DNA of 64,000 bases from an uncultured Ilumatobacter sp. (GCA_938091165.1 CALKNK010000016.1:186001-250000), one strand, 5' to 3'. Shown: positions 34,036 to 43,450, numbered from the stretch's first letter. Numbers and translations are program-made. Notes: generated by a model from the letters alone, not told the origin.

Positions 34036-34835
34036 TTGAGCGGAACCTCGATGGTGGCGACATGCGTCGCTGGCCCGGTCAGGGTCGCTCGGCTTGGGTA
34101 ATCGGGATCAAAGGACACACTGACGGTCCCACCGTCCATGTGGACAAGAACTTCAGCGGCGTCGGCTGTCACGAACCCCCATTGCTTCGATGCATAGGCA
34201 GCGGCACACGCCCCAGTCCCACAGGCCCGAGTGATACCGGCGCCACGTTCGTGGACACGCATTGTCACGCCATTCAACTCCGGGCCCGGCTCGACAATTT
34301 CAAGGTTGACCTGCGGTACCTTTCTGCCGAGTTCGACGAGGTCGACGGCGGCGATCTCGTCGACGCCAACAACACTGTGTGGATTACCCAGACTGAGGTG
34401 AGCTACGGGTCGGTCGGGATGGCAGCCCAGATCCGTCCATCCGTCAGGCTCGGCAAGCGGCACAACATCACCCATTTCCACGCAAGCCGAGATCGTATGC
34501 AGGTCATCAGTCGACGATAACGTGACCTTGCGGTCGCCGACGTCGGTCGAGATTCGCTGGGAATCGAGATCACCGTGGCGCATTGCAATTGCCTGCGCGA
34601 AACATCGGATGCCGTTCCCACTCATTTCGGCGCGTGATCCGTCGGCGTTGTACAGCACCATCTTGGCTGCGTACCCCTCCTTCGATTCGGCGATGAGGAG
34701 TCCGTCAGCACCGATCCCCGTGCGCCGATCGCATAAACGGCGGGCCAAGGCAGAAAGATCTGCGCCGCAAGGCTGGAACGCGACTACAAAGTCGTTGCCC
34801 AGGCCATGGTGCTTGGTGAGGGTCAGTGAGGTCAT
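34032..34835 (-). CDS. dapF: Diaminopimelate epimerase
   Basis: DapF converts LL- to meso-diaminopimelate for lysine and peptidoglycan. The 267-residue protein has both catalytic cysteines: one in SGNGIRCFAQA and one in ACGTGACAAAY. KHHGLGNDFVV marks the N-terminus and ISLGNPHSVV-type strands the middle (LSLGNPHSVVGV). It overlaps miaA upstream and hflX downstream by 4 nt each in a tight operon. Confidence 0.97.
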   Translation of the reverse strand: MTSLTLTKHHGLGNDFVVAFQPCGADLSALARRLCDRRTGIGADGLLIAESKEGYAAKMVLYNADGSRAEMSGNGIRCFAQAIAMRHGDLDSQRISTDVGDRKVTLSSTDDLHTISACVEMGDVVPLAEPDGWTDLGCHPDRPVAHLSLGNPHSVVGVDEIAAVDLVELGRKVPQVNLEIVEPGPELNGVTMRVHERGAGITRACGTGACAAAYASKQWGFVTADAAEVLVHMDGGTVSVSFDPDYPSRATLTGPATHVATIEVPLK

Positions 34836-35725
34836 TGCATCTGCCGGTAATGCGCGATCAGGACCGGCGCTACTTCGGCAACCGGGTCATCTTCGACATC
34901 GATCCAGCGTACGCGTGGATCGCGACGGAACCATCGCTCCTGGCGAACGGCAAACTGTCGTGTCCTGGTAACGATCATCTCCACAGCGATATCTTTGCTG
35001 ATTTCACCGTCGAGATACATCAGGGTTTCCTTGTACCCCAGCGCCTGACCTGCCGTTTTCGAGAAACCAGTTGTGCGAAGCGAGCGCACTTCGTCGATCA
35101 ATCCGTCTGCCATCATTTGCCCAACGCGTGCCTCGATCCGATCCGCAATGACCGCTCGCGGCCACCGCAATCCAATCTGGGCCACTCCGGAGTCGGGATA
35201 ATGATCGACGCCTGGGCCGAATGAGCTGAACGGTCGGCCACTGCCCAGCGTGACTTCCAACGCACGCACGACACGCCGCCGATTCTCCGGTTCGATCTTG
35301 GCTGCAGCTACCTCGTCGATGACGACCAGCTGAGCGTAGAGATCAGCAATTTCTCGCGATTCGAGTGATGCGCGCACGTCCGGCCACTCCCCCGGCAGGT
35401 CAAAGTCGTCGACGACGACACGGTGATAAAGGCCGGTCCCTCCGACGAGTAACGCTCGCCCATCTCTCGATGCGATCTCGTTGATTGCGAGGCGATGCGC
35501 TTTCTTGAATTGCGCGACCGTAAAGTCGTCGGTCGCGTCAACCAGGTCGATGCAGTGATGTTGCACCGCTTCACGCTCTGCAGCCGACGGCTTAGCCGTG
35601 CCGATATCCATGCCCCGGTAGACCTGCATCGAGTCGATCGAGACCAATTCGATTCCCGCCAGCTCTGCGGCGACAGCCAACGCTACTGCCGACTTTCCCG
35701 ACGCCGTCGATCCGACAAGTGCCAC
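34832..35725 (-). CDS. miaA: tRNA dimethylallyltransferase
   Basis: MiaA transfers a dimethylallyl group to A37 of tRNAs reading UNN codons. The protein (297 residues) has the P-loop VGSTASGKSA, the SIDSMQVYRGMDIGTAKP segment, LVGGTGLYHRVV, and RRRVVRALEV in the middle. GTG 35725 is used because it directly precedes the P-loop as in the family and no ATG precedes it. It stands 23 bp after the chorismate mutase stop. MiaB, which acts on the product, is encoded just upstream. Confidence 0.96.
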   Translation of the reverse strand: MALVGSTASGKSAVALAVAAELAGIELVSIDSMQVYRGMDIGTAKPSAAEREAVQHHCIDLVDATDDFTVAQFKKAHRLAINEIASRDGRALLVGGTGLYHRVVVDDFDLPGEWPDVRASLESREIADLYAQLVVIDEVAAAKIEPENRRRVVRALEVTLGSGRPFSSFGPGVDHYPDSGVAQIGLRWPRAVIADRIEARVGQMMADGLIDEVRSLRTTGFSKTAGQALGYKETLMYLDGEISKDIAVEMIVTRTRQFAVRQERWFRRDPRVRWIDVEDDPVAEVAPVLIAHYRQMQ

Positions 35726-35748
35726 GCGGGGCGGCTGTTGGGAGTGGT

Positions 35749-36051
35749 TCAGAGTTGCTCACCTTCGGCAATGCGCTGGTGGTGGTGAATCACTTCGGCG
35801 ACGATGAACCGGAGGAACTTTTCAGTGAATGTTGGGTCAAGTCCTGCGTTTTCGGCCATCGACCGCAGTCGAGCAATCTGAATCGCTTCGCGCACCGGGT
35901 CTGCAGGCGGCAGTGCGGCGGTCGCCTTGTACCGACCAACCGCTTTCGTTACCTTGAATCGCTCAGCAAGCAGGTGGACGAGCGCCGCATCGATGTTGTC
36001 GATACTCGATCGGAACTCATCGAGTTGGGGATCGTGCACGGGCTCAGTCAT
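35749..36051 (-). CDS. Chorismate mutase (AroQ type)
   Basis: The 100-residue all-helical protein matches AroQ chorismate mutases, which turn chorismate into prephenate for Phe and Tyr. Visible pattern: FRSSIDNIDAALVHLLAERF (first helix, with the active-site Arg), VGRYKA (active-site Lys region), DPVREAIQIARLR and FLRFIVAEVIHHHQ. ATG 36051 has GGAG 5 nt upstream; GTG 36057 is two codons earlier. Small stand-alone mutases in Actinobacteria act with class II DAHP synthase, which is encoded at 9.7 kb (inference). Confidence 0.92.
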   Translation of the reverse strand: MTEPVHDPQLDEFRSSIDNIDAALVHLLAERFKVTKAVGRYKATAALPPADPVREAIQIARLRSMAENAGLDPTFTEKFLRFIVAEVIHHHQRIAEGEQL

Positions 36052-36109
36052 TAGCACTCCAACCTACCGTCGAGCTGCAGCTCGGTCCGATTCAACGGTC
36101 ACCAGCGGC

Positions 36110-37552
36110 TCAGAATGCGGAGATAGGTATGCGAAGTTTATGACTCGGCTCAGCGATGAAGTCAACAAAGTCGCCGGTCAGGAAGTGCGGCGCCGCTCGG
36201 CTAACCCTGACGGCGGCATAGCTCCCCGTTCGCAGAGGACGAGGTGGCGTGAAGTGAACTAATTTATTTTGGCGAGTTCGCCCGCTTGTAACACTCGGAT
36301 CACGTTTGCTGGGGCCTTCGACGAGAACCTCTTCCAGGCAACCGACCCGCGCTTCATGCTTGAGGAGCGCTGATCGTTCAACAACTATGCGGAGACGTTG
36401 GAAACGTTCGCTTGCAACGCCGGGATCAACAAAGTCGGCTTCCATGCCGGCGGCCTCGGTTCCCGGACGGGGTGAGAAGATAAAGGTGTATGCGTAGTCA
36501 TACTCTGCAGCGGCAGCAACTTCGAGGGTGCGTTCGAAGTCCTTATCGGTCTCGCCAGGAAAGCCAACAATAATGTCGGTGGACACTGCCAGATCATCGA
36601 TCGCGGCGCGCGCCTGGCCGAGCCGTTCGAGGTAACGAGCGCCGGTGTAGCCGCGATGCATCAGCGCCAGAATTCGATCGCTTCCAGACTGCAACGGGTA
36701 ATGCAGGTGCTCACACACTTGCGGTGTCTCGGCCATGGCTGCAAACGTGTCGGGTCTCATGTCTTTCGGATGCGGACTGGTGAACCGCACTCGACGAATA
36801 CCTTCAACGGCACCAACATCTTGGAGCAACTGAGAAAACAACGGGCGGAGCCTGGCATCGGTCTCGCCGGCCTGGCGTGCGGCCAACTGTAGATCGCGCC
36901 CGTAGCTGTTGACGTTTTGGCCGAGCAGCGTCACTTCGGTGACGCCGTCAGATGCCAGTTGCTCGGCTTCAGCGATGATGTCGGCATACGGTCGAGAAAT
37001 TTCGGCACCGCGGACCGCCGGAACGATACAGAAGGCGCAGTTATTATCGCACCCGATTTGGATGGTGATCCAAGCGTTGTACGAGGTCTCCCGACGAGCA
37101 GGTAGCGCTGAGGGAAACATCGCATGATCGTCAATAACGGCTTCGGCCAAGATTTCCGTGATCGGTACATCCGAAGACTTCGCCTCTTCAAGCAGTTCAG
37201 CAGCGCGGTGCACGTTGTGAGTCCCCATCACCACGTCGACGTGGGCAGCTTTCTGCGCAACAAGTTCTTGGTCCTTCTGCGCAAGGCAACCTGACACGAC
37301 GATCTGACGCCCATCTTTCTTGCTTTTCCAGGTCTTGAGATGACCCAGATTCCCGTAAAGCTTGTTATCGGCGTTCTCACGGATGCAACAGGTGTTGAGC
37401 ACAAGCACATCAGCATCAGACTCAGACTCTGCTCGCACCAGCCCGTCGGCTTCAAGCAAGCCTGAGATGCGCTCTGAATCATGATCGTTCATCTGGCATC
37501 CCATGGTGCGCACGACGTAGCTGCGTGGCACGGACTGAGGGTGTTCAGACAT
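36110..37552 (-). CDS. miaB: tRNA-2-methylthio-N6-dimethylallyladenosine synthase
   Basis: MiaB adds a methylthio group to i6A37 of tRNA, following MiaA. It is a radical-SAM enzyme with two 4Fe-4S clusters: three cysteines in the N-terminal domain (TMGCQMND, LNTCCIRE, SGCLAQ) and the radical-SAM motif GCDNNCAFCIVP. A TRAM domain follows at the end. The start at ATG 37552 (480 residues) is chosen because TAGCCT (37560-37565) ends 7 nt before it. The promoter is back to back with that of the DUF2269 gene. Confidence 0.96.
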   Translation of the reverse strand: MSEHPQSVPRSYVVRTMGCQMNDHDSERISGLLEADGLVRAESESDADVLVLNTCCIRENADNKLYGNLGHLKTWKSKKDGRQIVVSGCLAQKDQELVAQKAAHVDVVMGTHNVHRAAELLEEAKSSDVPITEILAEAVIDDHAMFPSALPARRETSYNAWITIQIGCDNNCAFCIVPAVRGAEISRPYADIIAEAEQLASDGVTEVTLLGQNVNSYGRDLQLAARQAGETDARLRPLFSQLLQDVGAVEGIRRVRFTSPHPKDMRPDTFAAMAETPQVCEHLHYPLQSGSDRILALMHRGYTGARYLERLGQARAAIDDLAVSTDIIVGFPGETDKDFERTLEVAAAAEYDYAYTFIFSPRPGTEAAGMEADFVDPGVASERFQRLRIVVERSALLKHEARVGCLEEVLVEGPSKRDPSVTSGRTRQNKLVHFTPPRPLRTGSYAAVRVSRAAPHFLTGDFVDFIAEPSHKLRIPISAF

Positions 37553-37559
37553 GATCAAG

Positions 37560-37630
37560 AGGCTATCGAGGCGCTGCCGCGTCGCCTGGATAGTCACTGT
37601 GGTCAGTGCACCGGACCCTGACGATATCAT
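37560..37630. promoter_or_regulatory. Divergent leaderless promoters, miaB and DUF2269 gene
   Basis: TAGCCT on the reverse strand (37560-37565) lies 7 nt before the miaB ATG. TATCAT on the forward strand (37625-37630) lies 7 nt before GTG 37638. The -10 elements are 59 bp apart and drive transcription outward. Confidence 0.65.
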
Positions 37631-37637
37631 TCGGGCC

Positions 37638-38081
37638 GTGATTGCCATCTTCCTTAATGAGAGCCAAAACTTCGTCAAGTTTCTCTATTTCGTACACATC
37701 CTCAGCATCATTGCTGCATTCGGTCCGCTGTTTCTGTACCCGCGGATGCAGCGCACTGGCGAGACCAGCGCGATGGCGGCTTTACACATGAAGCTGGTGT
37801 TTCCGGCGCTAATTCTGCTGTGGGTCGTCGGCATGGGTATGGCAGGCGTCAACAAGTTTGCTCTCGCCGAGATGTGGTGGATCACGATCACCATTGCACT
37901 CTGGGTCATCGCTGTTGCGGTGAGCTGGTTCCTCATTAAGCCGGCCATCGGCGACACATCTGAAGTAGCCACTAAAAAACTCTCGGCTGGCATCGGGGTG
38001 ACACACTTGATTCTTGCGATCAGCCTTGTACTTATGATTTTTAAGCCGTTTGTCGACGGCACCTATGTGATCAATTCCTGA
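37638..38081 (+). CDS. DUF2269-like integral membrane protein
   Basis: The 147-residue protein has four membrane helices, starting with FVKFLYFVHILSIIAAFGP; that region carries a His that could bind haem or metal. The pattern resembles small DUF2269 proteins. Function is unknown. GTG 37638 is preferred over ATG 37551 because TATCAT lies 7 nt before it and the longer version would overlap the divergent miaB start. Confidence 0.7.
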   Translation: MIAIFLNESQNFVKFLYFVHILSIIAAFGPLFLYPRMQRTGETSAMAALHMKLVFPALILLWVVGMGMAGVNKFALAEMWWITITIALWVIAVAVSWFLIKPAIGDTSEVATKKLSAGIGVTHLILAISLVLMIFKPFVDGTYVINS

Positions 38082-38546
38082 GCTCTGGCTACCTGACCCC
38101 GACGGGGCAACCCAGCTTCTGGCCGTCAGAGCCACGCAACTGAGCGTTGCGTGTTCGAAAACGACTTTCCAGTCGATCGATTCTCACTTTCACATTTTGC
38201 GCATTACGACGGATTAAAAAGATTGCTGGAGATTAAAACGAGAGCTGCATCCCTCAGCGATGCTGACTAGAGAGCGCTCTTCGCGGGCAACGCGGCTCGC
38301 ATCTACTCGATCGCCATCTGTGGAGCCACCAGTCATTGACTCAACGGCCACGACCGCCTTTGCGCCAACGGGCATCGCCCCGGCGAGCCGTGAGCGACTC
38401 GCTCACTCACATTCGCCAAGCGGCACCCTGCCTGGCACCAACGGCGTGCTTCGAGCCCGACAACAAACAATGGGGCGGACAGCAGCACCACTGGACAGGC
38501 CCGTCCGGCAGCATCACTGACCGCCCCATCGACGAGGACTGACAAC
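38082..38546. other. Gap downstream of recA, no assignable gene
   Basis: About 465 bp between the convergent DUF2269 gene and recA. A 7-bp hairpin (38134-38152) could be a weak terminator. Open frames exist on both strands at 38220-38620, but no family resemblance was found. recX, often next to recA, is not evident here. Confidence 0.4.
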
Positions 38547-39653
38547 TCAGTCGAGTGAAATCGGCTGATCGTCGGCTTCAGAAAACACACTGGATCCCGC
38601 TGTAGCGTCGGCCTCAGCAACGTCTTCGACCACCGGCGTGTTCGGATCTTCCTTTAGACCACTAGCAATAAGGACCTTGTCACTGATCTCCATCATTACT
38701 TCGGGGTTCGTGCGGAGATAATCCTTGGCTTTTTCGCGGCCTTGGCCAAGCTGCTCACCCTCGTAAGTGAACCAAGCGCCAGACTTCTTTACGATGCCCA
38801 AGTCGACGGACAAGTCGACCAAAGACCCTTCGCGGCTAATGCCCTTGCCATACATGATGTCGAACTCAGCCTGACGGAACGGTGGTGACACTTTATTCTT
38901 GACAACCTTGACTCGTGTTCGGTTGCCCACAATTTCGGTACCATCTTTCAATGCTTCGATTCGGCGGATGTCGAGTCGGACCGACGAGTAGAATTTAAGC
39001 GCTCGACCACCGGGGGTCGTTTCCGGTGACCCGAACATGACACCGATCTTTTCGCGCAGTTGGTTGATGAAGATGGCGATCGTTTTGGTCTTGCTTAGGT
39101 TGCCGGTGAGTTTGCGCAGCGCCTGGCTCATTAAGCGGGCTTGGAGACCCACATGAGTGTCGCCCATCTCGCCCTCAATTTCAGCTCGAGGTGTCAGCGC
39201 CGCCACCGAGTCAACGACGATGACATCGATCGCACCCGAACGAGTGAGCATGTCGGCGATCTCAAGCGCCTGTTCACCCGTGTCAGGCTGCGAGATCAGC
39301 AACTGGTCAACGTCAACACCAATCGCCCGGGCGTAGATCGGATCCATTGCATGTTCGGCATCGATATACGCACACACGCCACCGTTACGCTGGGCCTCGG
39401 CGACGACATGCATGGCGAGTGTGGACTTACCTGACGACTCGGGGCCATAGATCTCTGTGATGCGCCCACGAGGCAGACCACCAACACCAAGCGCTAGATC
39501 AAGTGCCAGCGCACCGGTCGGTACAACTTCGATCGCCATGTTGGTGCGCTCGCCCATTTTCATGACCGCACCGCTGCCAAACTGCTTGTCGATCTGTGCC
39601 AGCGCCATATCCAGCGCCTTGTCCTGATCCTTCTGCTTGCTGTGTGCTGCCAT
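38547..39653 (-). CDS. recA: Recombinase RecA
   Basis: RecA forms filaments on single-stranded DNA, carries out strand exchange and triggers LexA cleavage. The 368-residue protein has Walker A GPESSGKST, Walker B VIVVDSVAAL, loop L1 (GEMGDTHVGLQARLMSQALR) and loop L2 (INQLREKIGVMFGSPETTPGG). ATG 39653 has AGGAA about 8 nt upstream and gives the normal N-terminus. An SOS box lies at 39818-39833, about 165 bp upstream. Confidence 0.98.
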   Translation of the reverse strand: MAAHSKQKDQDKALDMALAQIDKQFGSGAVMKMGERTNMAIEVVPTGALALDLALGVGGLPRGRITEIYGPESSGKSTLAMHVVAEAQRNGGVCAYIDAEHAMDPIYARAIGVDVDQLLISQPDTGEQALEIADMLTRSGAIDVIVVDSVAALTPRAEIEGEMGDTHVGLQARLMSQALRKLTGNLSKTKTIAIFINQLREKIGVMFGSPETTPGGRALKFYSSVRLDIRRIEALKDGTEIVGNRTRVKVVKNKVSPPFRQAEFDIMYGKGISREGSLVDLSVDLGIVKKSGAWFTYEGEQLGQGREKAKDYLRTNPEVMMEISDKVLIASGLKEDPNTPVVEDVAEADATAGSSVFSEADDQPISLD

Positions 39654-39950
39654 GTCCGTCGTTCCTGACTGTTTTTGCTCTGTGTGTCGGGCAGTAACCC
39701 GAAGCGGTTGATATAGCTGTTGGTGACTACCGTAGAGATGGGGTGTCACAGAGTTGATTGAGGCACTGTTGAAGTGGTGGTAGGCAGTGTCTCGTTTGAA
39801 TTACCACAGTGTAGCTAACGAACGACTGTTCGGGCAAGGACTATTTATCGAACAGTGTGAAAAGCGTGGGTGGCCACGAGGAGACAACAGAACAATCGAA
39901 ACAAGCAAGAGATTTAGCGCCACCCCTGAACGCTTTTCAGTTCAACTGGA
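39654..39950. other. recA leader and promoter region
   Basis: About 300 bp between the DUF983 gene stop and recA. It holds the SOS box at 39818-39833, and TACACT on the reverse strand (39808-39813) is a possible -10 next to it. No gene is seen. Confidence 0.5.
39818..39833. promoter_or_regulatory. LexA (SOS) box of recA
   Basis: aCGAAC-GACT-GTTCGg is a perfect 14-bp core of the SOS consensus TCGAAC-N4-GTTCGA. Confidence 0.88.
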
Positions 39951-40370
39951 TCAGTCAGGGTCGAATACTCCAGCGGCGATGTGGTCGGCGCAAAAGTCGT
40001 CCGGCGAGACCTCACGCCATGTCAGATCTATGGCCTGCCACATCGTGTACGACAACGGGTAGGTCAGGATCGGCAACAGCAGCGCCGACGGAAGAAAAGC
40101 GGCGAGCAGCGGTGCCACCGGAGTATTAGGCCACATGATTGTCAAGGTAACGCCCAACGCAACGAGCAACGGACCGAGCGTGTTCATCGCTGCGATGGCA
40201 GCGGCGCCGAGTTCAAAACCGACATCGCCGCGCCTCCAGCGCAGGCCACATGACCGACAGTGCGGCTGCTTGGTGAACCATCCGGTAAAGAATGCTCCGC
40301 GTCCTCCACACCACGGGCAACGTCGCACCATACTGCGCGCCATCATGCGAACGAAGCGAGGTGAGGTCAC
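39951..40370 (-). CDS. DUF983-like zinc-ribbon membrane protein
   Basis: The 139-residue protein has a four-cysteine zinc ribbon (CPWCG ... CRSCGLRW) and then two membrane helices (about residues 55-80 and 84-106). This is the DUF983 layout; function is unknown. GTG 40370 is chosen because TATCGT (40377-40382) ends 6 nt before it; an in-frame GTG at 40388 would place the start inside the -10. It lies upstream of recA on the same strand, with a separate recA promoter between. Confidence 0.8.
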   Translation of the reverse strand: MTSPRFVRMMARSMVRRCPWCGGRGAFFTGWFTKQPHCRSCGLRWRRGDVGFELGAAAIAAMNTLGPLLVALGVTLTIMWPNTPVAPLLAAFLPSALLLPILTYPLSYTMWQAIDLTWREVSPDDFCADHIAAGVFDPD

Positions 40371-40498
40371 AGCACCACGATACGACACACCGCAATGTCA
40401 GCATCCGAGCCCTTCGGCACAACGATAATTCAGCCGGTTGTTACAAGATTTGGAACCCACGGTCGCGAAATGAACGCAGAATTTGTCAGACTCTCTAA

Positions 40499-41308
40499 AT
40501 GCGTCGTTCCCTCGCAGGGTTGCTCCTGCTTACCTCATGCGTGCTGTTCGCCATTTCAATCAGCACCTGGTGGATGCAGCAGGTGGTCTTTTCGCCGTCG
40601 ACCGATGCTGCGTCTACGTACGCTATTTTGGGCGATGCCGACATTCGCGGAGAAGCGGCAACGTTGATTGCATCAGCTGATGCTGGCCTGATCGGGACCT
40701 CGACTGCTCAACTTCGTGAGTTTGTCGAACAAATCTCCCGGCTCAACGATGGCGCCGCATTGATGGGTGGTTTTGTCGGAGACGCCCACGCCCGACTCAT
40801 CGGCGACAGCACCGAACCTGTCATCATCACTGCCACCGAGCAGTACACGATCGTGCGCGACGAGCGGGCTGCGCTGGCTCCCGACCTCATGCTTCCTGTC
40901 CCCCAGGTCGGAGGGGTGTCAACCGTCAACACCGTCAGTTGGTGGCTGATGGTGTTGAGCGCCGCGGGCGGACTCCTCCTTATCATCGCCGGCATCGTGA
41001 CCAGGCCTGAGCGTGGCGAATTCACGTTTGCAATCGGCGTGGGATTGGGTGCGCTGTCCGTTCTGCTGGTGGTATTCGGCTATCTCATCCCACTCGGGCC
41101 ACTCACATCGTTCTCAGACAACACCTGGATGGGCATTTTTCCTCGGCTAGCAAACCGATCTCGAAACACCACGCTGCTCCTCGCTGCGATATCGGCTGCT
41201 GTTGCAGCCGCCGTCCTCTTGGGCACTTCGGGGCTCCGCCAGCGACGCCAGCGGTCCACGCCGCTCAGCGTGTGGCGTTACCGTGAGCAGCATTCCTGGT
41301 CCCGTTGA
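40499..41308 (+). CDS. Four-helix membrane protein, unknown
   Basis: The 269-residue protein has an N-terminal helix (about residues 5-25), an extracytoplasmic region of roughly 110 residues, and three C-terminal helices (about 142-162, 173-195 and 222-242) ending in a basic Arg/Gln tail. I do not recognise the family. No partner gene is adjacent; the next features are tRNAs on the other strand. Confidence 0.7.
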   Translation: MRRSLAGLLLLTSCVLFAISISTWWMQQVVFSPSTDAASTYAILGDADIRGEAATLIASADAGLIGTSTAQLREFVEQISRLNDGAALMGGFVGDAHARLIGDSTEPVIITATEQYTIVRDERAALAPDLMLPVPQVGGVSTVNTVSWWLMVLSAAGGLLLIIAGIVTRPERGEFTFAIGVGLGALSVLLVVFGYLIPLGPLTSFSDNTWMGIFPRLANRSRNTTLLLAAISAAVAAAVLLGTSGLRQRRQRSTPLSVWRYREQHSWSR

Positions 41309-41461
41309 GCGGGACCCTCAACAGGCCACCGGGCACATAGGGTCAAAAATCCTTCGAGTCTGCGGCCCGAAGCATGATTTCAGCTGGCCAGGTGTTTAAC
41401 GCCGACGATGACGTCCAGCAACGGCGGCGCTCACGAGAAATAGCAAGCCGAACTCAGTGAG

Positions 41462-41533
41462 TGCTTCCCCTGGGATTCGAACCCAGAACCAATTGATTAA
41501 GAGTCAACTGCTCTGCCATTGAGCTAGAGAAGC
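41462..41533 (-). tRNA. tRNA-Lys (CTT)
   Basis: A complete 72-nt cloverleaf on the reverse strand. The acceptor GCTTCTC pairs with GGGAAGC. The anticodon loop CTCTTAA holds CTT, and the T arm contains GGTTCGAATCC. CCA is not encoded. It decodes AAG. Confidence 0.96.
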
Positions 41534-41595
41534 AAGCGGCCTGAGAGGGTACCAAGCGAAAGTTCGCCCGACACCCGCTCAGCGCCAGCGTTTGG

Positions 41596-41669
41596 GGTGG
41601 CCAAGGGGACTTGAACCCCCAACCGCCAGGATCACAACCTGGTGCTCTACCTATTGAGCTATGACCACC
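41596..41669 (-). tRNA. tRNA-His (GTG)
   Basis: A complete cloverleaf on the reverse strand. The acceptor GTGGTCA pairs with TGGCCAC. The extra G(-1) that marks histidine tRNAs is encoded opposite the discriminator C. The anticodon stem CCAGG/CCTGG carries loop TTGTGAT with GTG. It lies 62 bp from tRNA-Lys and is transcribed the same way. Confidence 0.97.
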
Positions 41670-41817
41670 ATGTAAGTCGCACAGTGTGCCACGCGCGACG
41701 CCGATCGACACCTTGAATTGCACCGAAGTTCGCATCCACAGACGCAGCGGGCGTCCCGGTCAGCGGCGGCAGATCACACACGGCGCATTGTCGCGAGATC
41801 TGGTTGACGTCAAGCAG

Positions 41818-42510
41818 TCACGACCCCATCCGTCTCGCCCAGTCCTCCGCAGTGATCCCAAGCTGCACCATTCGCTCCTGCGCGAAGACGGGCACCTCGA
41901 AGGTACCCCCGGCCGCATATCGGGCAACCACATCAGAATCTTCTGCCCACACGTGACAGGTATTCAGGTTCATCTTCCACATGTCGGAACGCTTCATCGG
42001 CACACGTTCCGCCGCGCTCTCTGAACGCTGCGCATCAGATGCGCGCATCGACCACATGCACTGGATCGCCACCGGAGCCATCGCCTGGAGCAACGCCGTG
42101 GTGTGCGTGCACGCCCGAGGACCGCCAAACAGCTCACGGACTCGGTGCGTGAAGCCGCGAGCTATCGAAAGCCCGACCAACTTCTCGTAATGCGGTTCAA
42201 TCCTCGTGCACTCGATGTTCGGGTGAATCTCCATGTGCACTCGCGCCGCCACGATCTCCATTGAGGGATACGCCACCTCGATGTCGACCTGCATGTGGTG
42301 AATCGTCAACGGATCAGGATCGACGTCGAGGTACAAGCCGGGCGGCTTCTGGTCGCGCACTCCGCCTCGGATCAGGACCCGATCGGATGCCACCCGGAAC
42401 GCTCGGACGCGATACTCGCGATCATGCAACACCTCGAGCGGCCGTCCTTGGGCGTCCACCGGGTCATCGTCGAGAATGTCGTCGTGGGCAAAAAGCTCGG
42501 TGCTGCTCAT
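41818..42510 (-). CDS. DUF2889 family protein
   Basis: The 230-residue protein matches the DUF2889 pattern: REYRVRAFRVASDRVLIRG, IHHMQVDIEV, MEIHPNIECTRIEP, then LFGGPRACTHTTALLQAM, which holds a conserved Cys and His. Members are widespread but uncharacterised; the Cys/His pattern suggests an enzyme. ATG 42510 has GGAG 4 nt upstream. The gene is divergent from the TauE/SafE permease. Confidence 0.8.
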   Translation of the reverse strand: MSSTELFAHDDILDDDPVDAQGRPLEVLHDREYRVRAFRVASDRVLIRGGVRDQKPPGLYLDVDPDPLTIHHMQVDIEVAYPSMEIVAARVHMEIHPNIECTRIEPHYEKLVGLSIARGFTHRVRELFGGPRACTHTTALLQAMAPVAIQCMWSMRASDAQRSESAAERVPMKRSDMWKMNLNTCHVWAEDSDVVARYAAGGTFEVPVFAQERMVQLGITAEDWARRMGS

Positions 42511-42604
42511 TCACTCCGACGGTAACCGTCGATCTCCGAAGCGGTCCGGTCGGGTGCTCCCAAGAGATTGCGTCGCTGCCGTGCGGACCCCCTATCGTCA
42601 GGAC

Positions 42605-43450
42605 GTGTCTTCTGACGCCACCACAATGCCGCCAAGCGGCGACGCGACGCCTCGGTCAACGCCGGACCTCCGCATCGTGGCTCTCGTCGGAATCGCCGCA
42701 GGCGCGCTGGGTGGTCTCTTCGGAGTCGGTGGCGGGCTGATCATCGTTCCTGGACTCGTGCTCGTCGTCAAGCTCGAGCGTCGCCTTGCCAACGGCACCT
42801 CACTTGCGGCAACGCTGCCCATTGCCCTCGCCAGCCTGAGTACCTATCTCTACAACGGCAACGTCGACTGGGCTGTAGCCGGGTTCCTGGCATGCGGCAC
42901 GATCGTCGGCGCGATCATCGGCACCAAACTGCTCACCATCCTGCCGAAGCGCATCATCACGATCGTCTTCATCGTCACTGTGCTCGCAACCGCGGCCCGA
43001 TTGTTCACGACAGCCGACACAACCGGCCGAGACAATGCCACCATCTACACAGGGCTCCTACTCGTTGTCATCGGGCTTGCAACCGGCACATTGTCCGGTC
43101 TGCTCGGCATCGGTGGCGGCGTCGTCATGGTCCCAGCCATGGTCGTCGGCCTCGACATGGTCCCAGTTATTGCGAAAGGCACCTCGGTTGCCGTGATCGT
43201 CCCCACCTCGATCATGGGCACCATTCGAAACCGCAAGACGGCCTACGTAGATCTGAAAGTCGCAACCGTCGCAGGGTTGAGCGGCGCCGTCACCGCCGTC
43301 ATGGGCGGCATGGTCGCCGACAGCATCAGCACGTCACTGTCGAACATCATGTTTGCCTTCCTCCTGCTGTTCGTCGCCGGGACACAGTTCATCACGCTGC
43401 GGTCAGATCGACGTGCCGACCTCGCCGCTGCAGCAGTAGACGTCGGCTGA
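42605..43450 (+). CDS. TauE/SafE-family permease
   Basis: The 281-residue membrane protein has about eight helices in two repeats, each opening with the family's glycine motif: GALGGLFGVGGGLIIVPGL and GTLSGLLGIGGGVVMVPAM. Such proteins export sulfite, organosulfonates or related anions; the substrate here is unknown. GTG 42605 is chosen because TATCGT (42593-42598) lies 6 nt before it. A longer frame from 42476 would overlap the DUF2889 gene. Confidence 0.88.
   Translation: MSSDATTMPPSGDATPRSTPDLRIVALVGIAAGALGGLFGVGGGLIIVPGLVLVVKLERRLANGTSLAATLPIALASLSTYLYNGNVDWAVAGFLACGTIVGAIIGTKLLTILPKRIITIVFIVTVLATAARLFTTADTTGRDNATIYTGLLLVVIGLATGTLSGLLGIGGGVVMVPAMVVGLDMVPVIAKGTSVAVIVPTSIMGTIRNRKTAYVDLKVATVAGLSGAVTAVMGGMVADSISTSLSNIMFAFLLLFVAGTQFITLRSDRRADLAAAAVDVG

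Noticed and set aside
38260..38520. Forward 86-codon frame downstream of recA
   Set aside because: Low-complexity Arg/Ser/Pro composition typical of an antisense frame in GC-rich DNA; no start signal.
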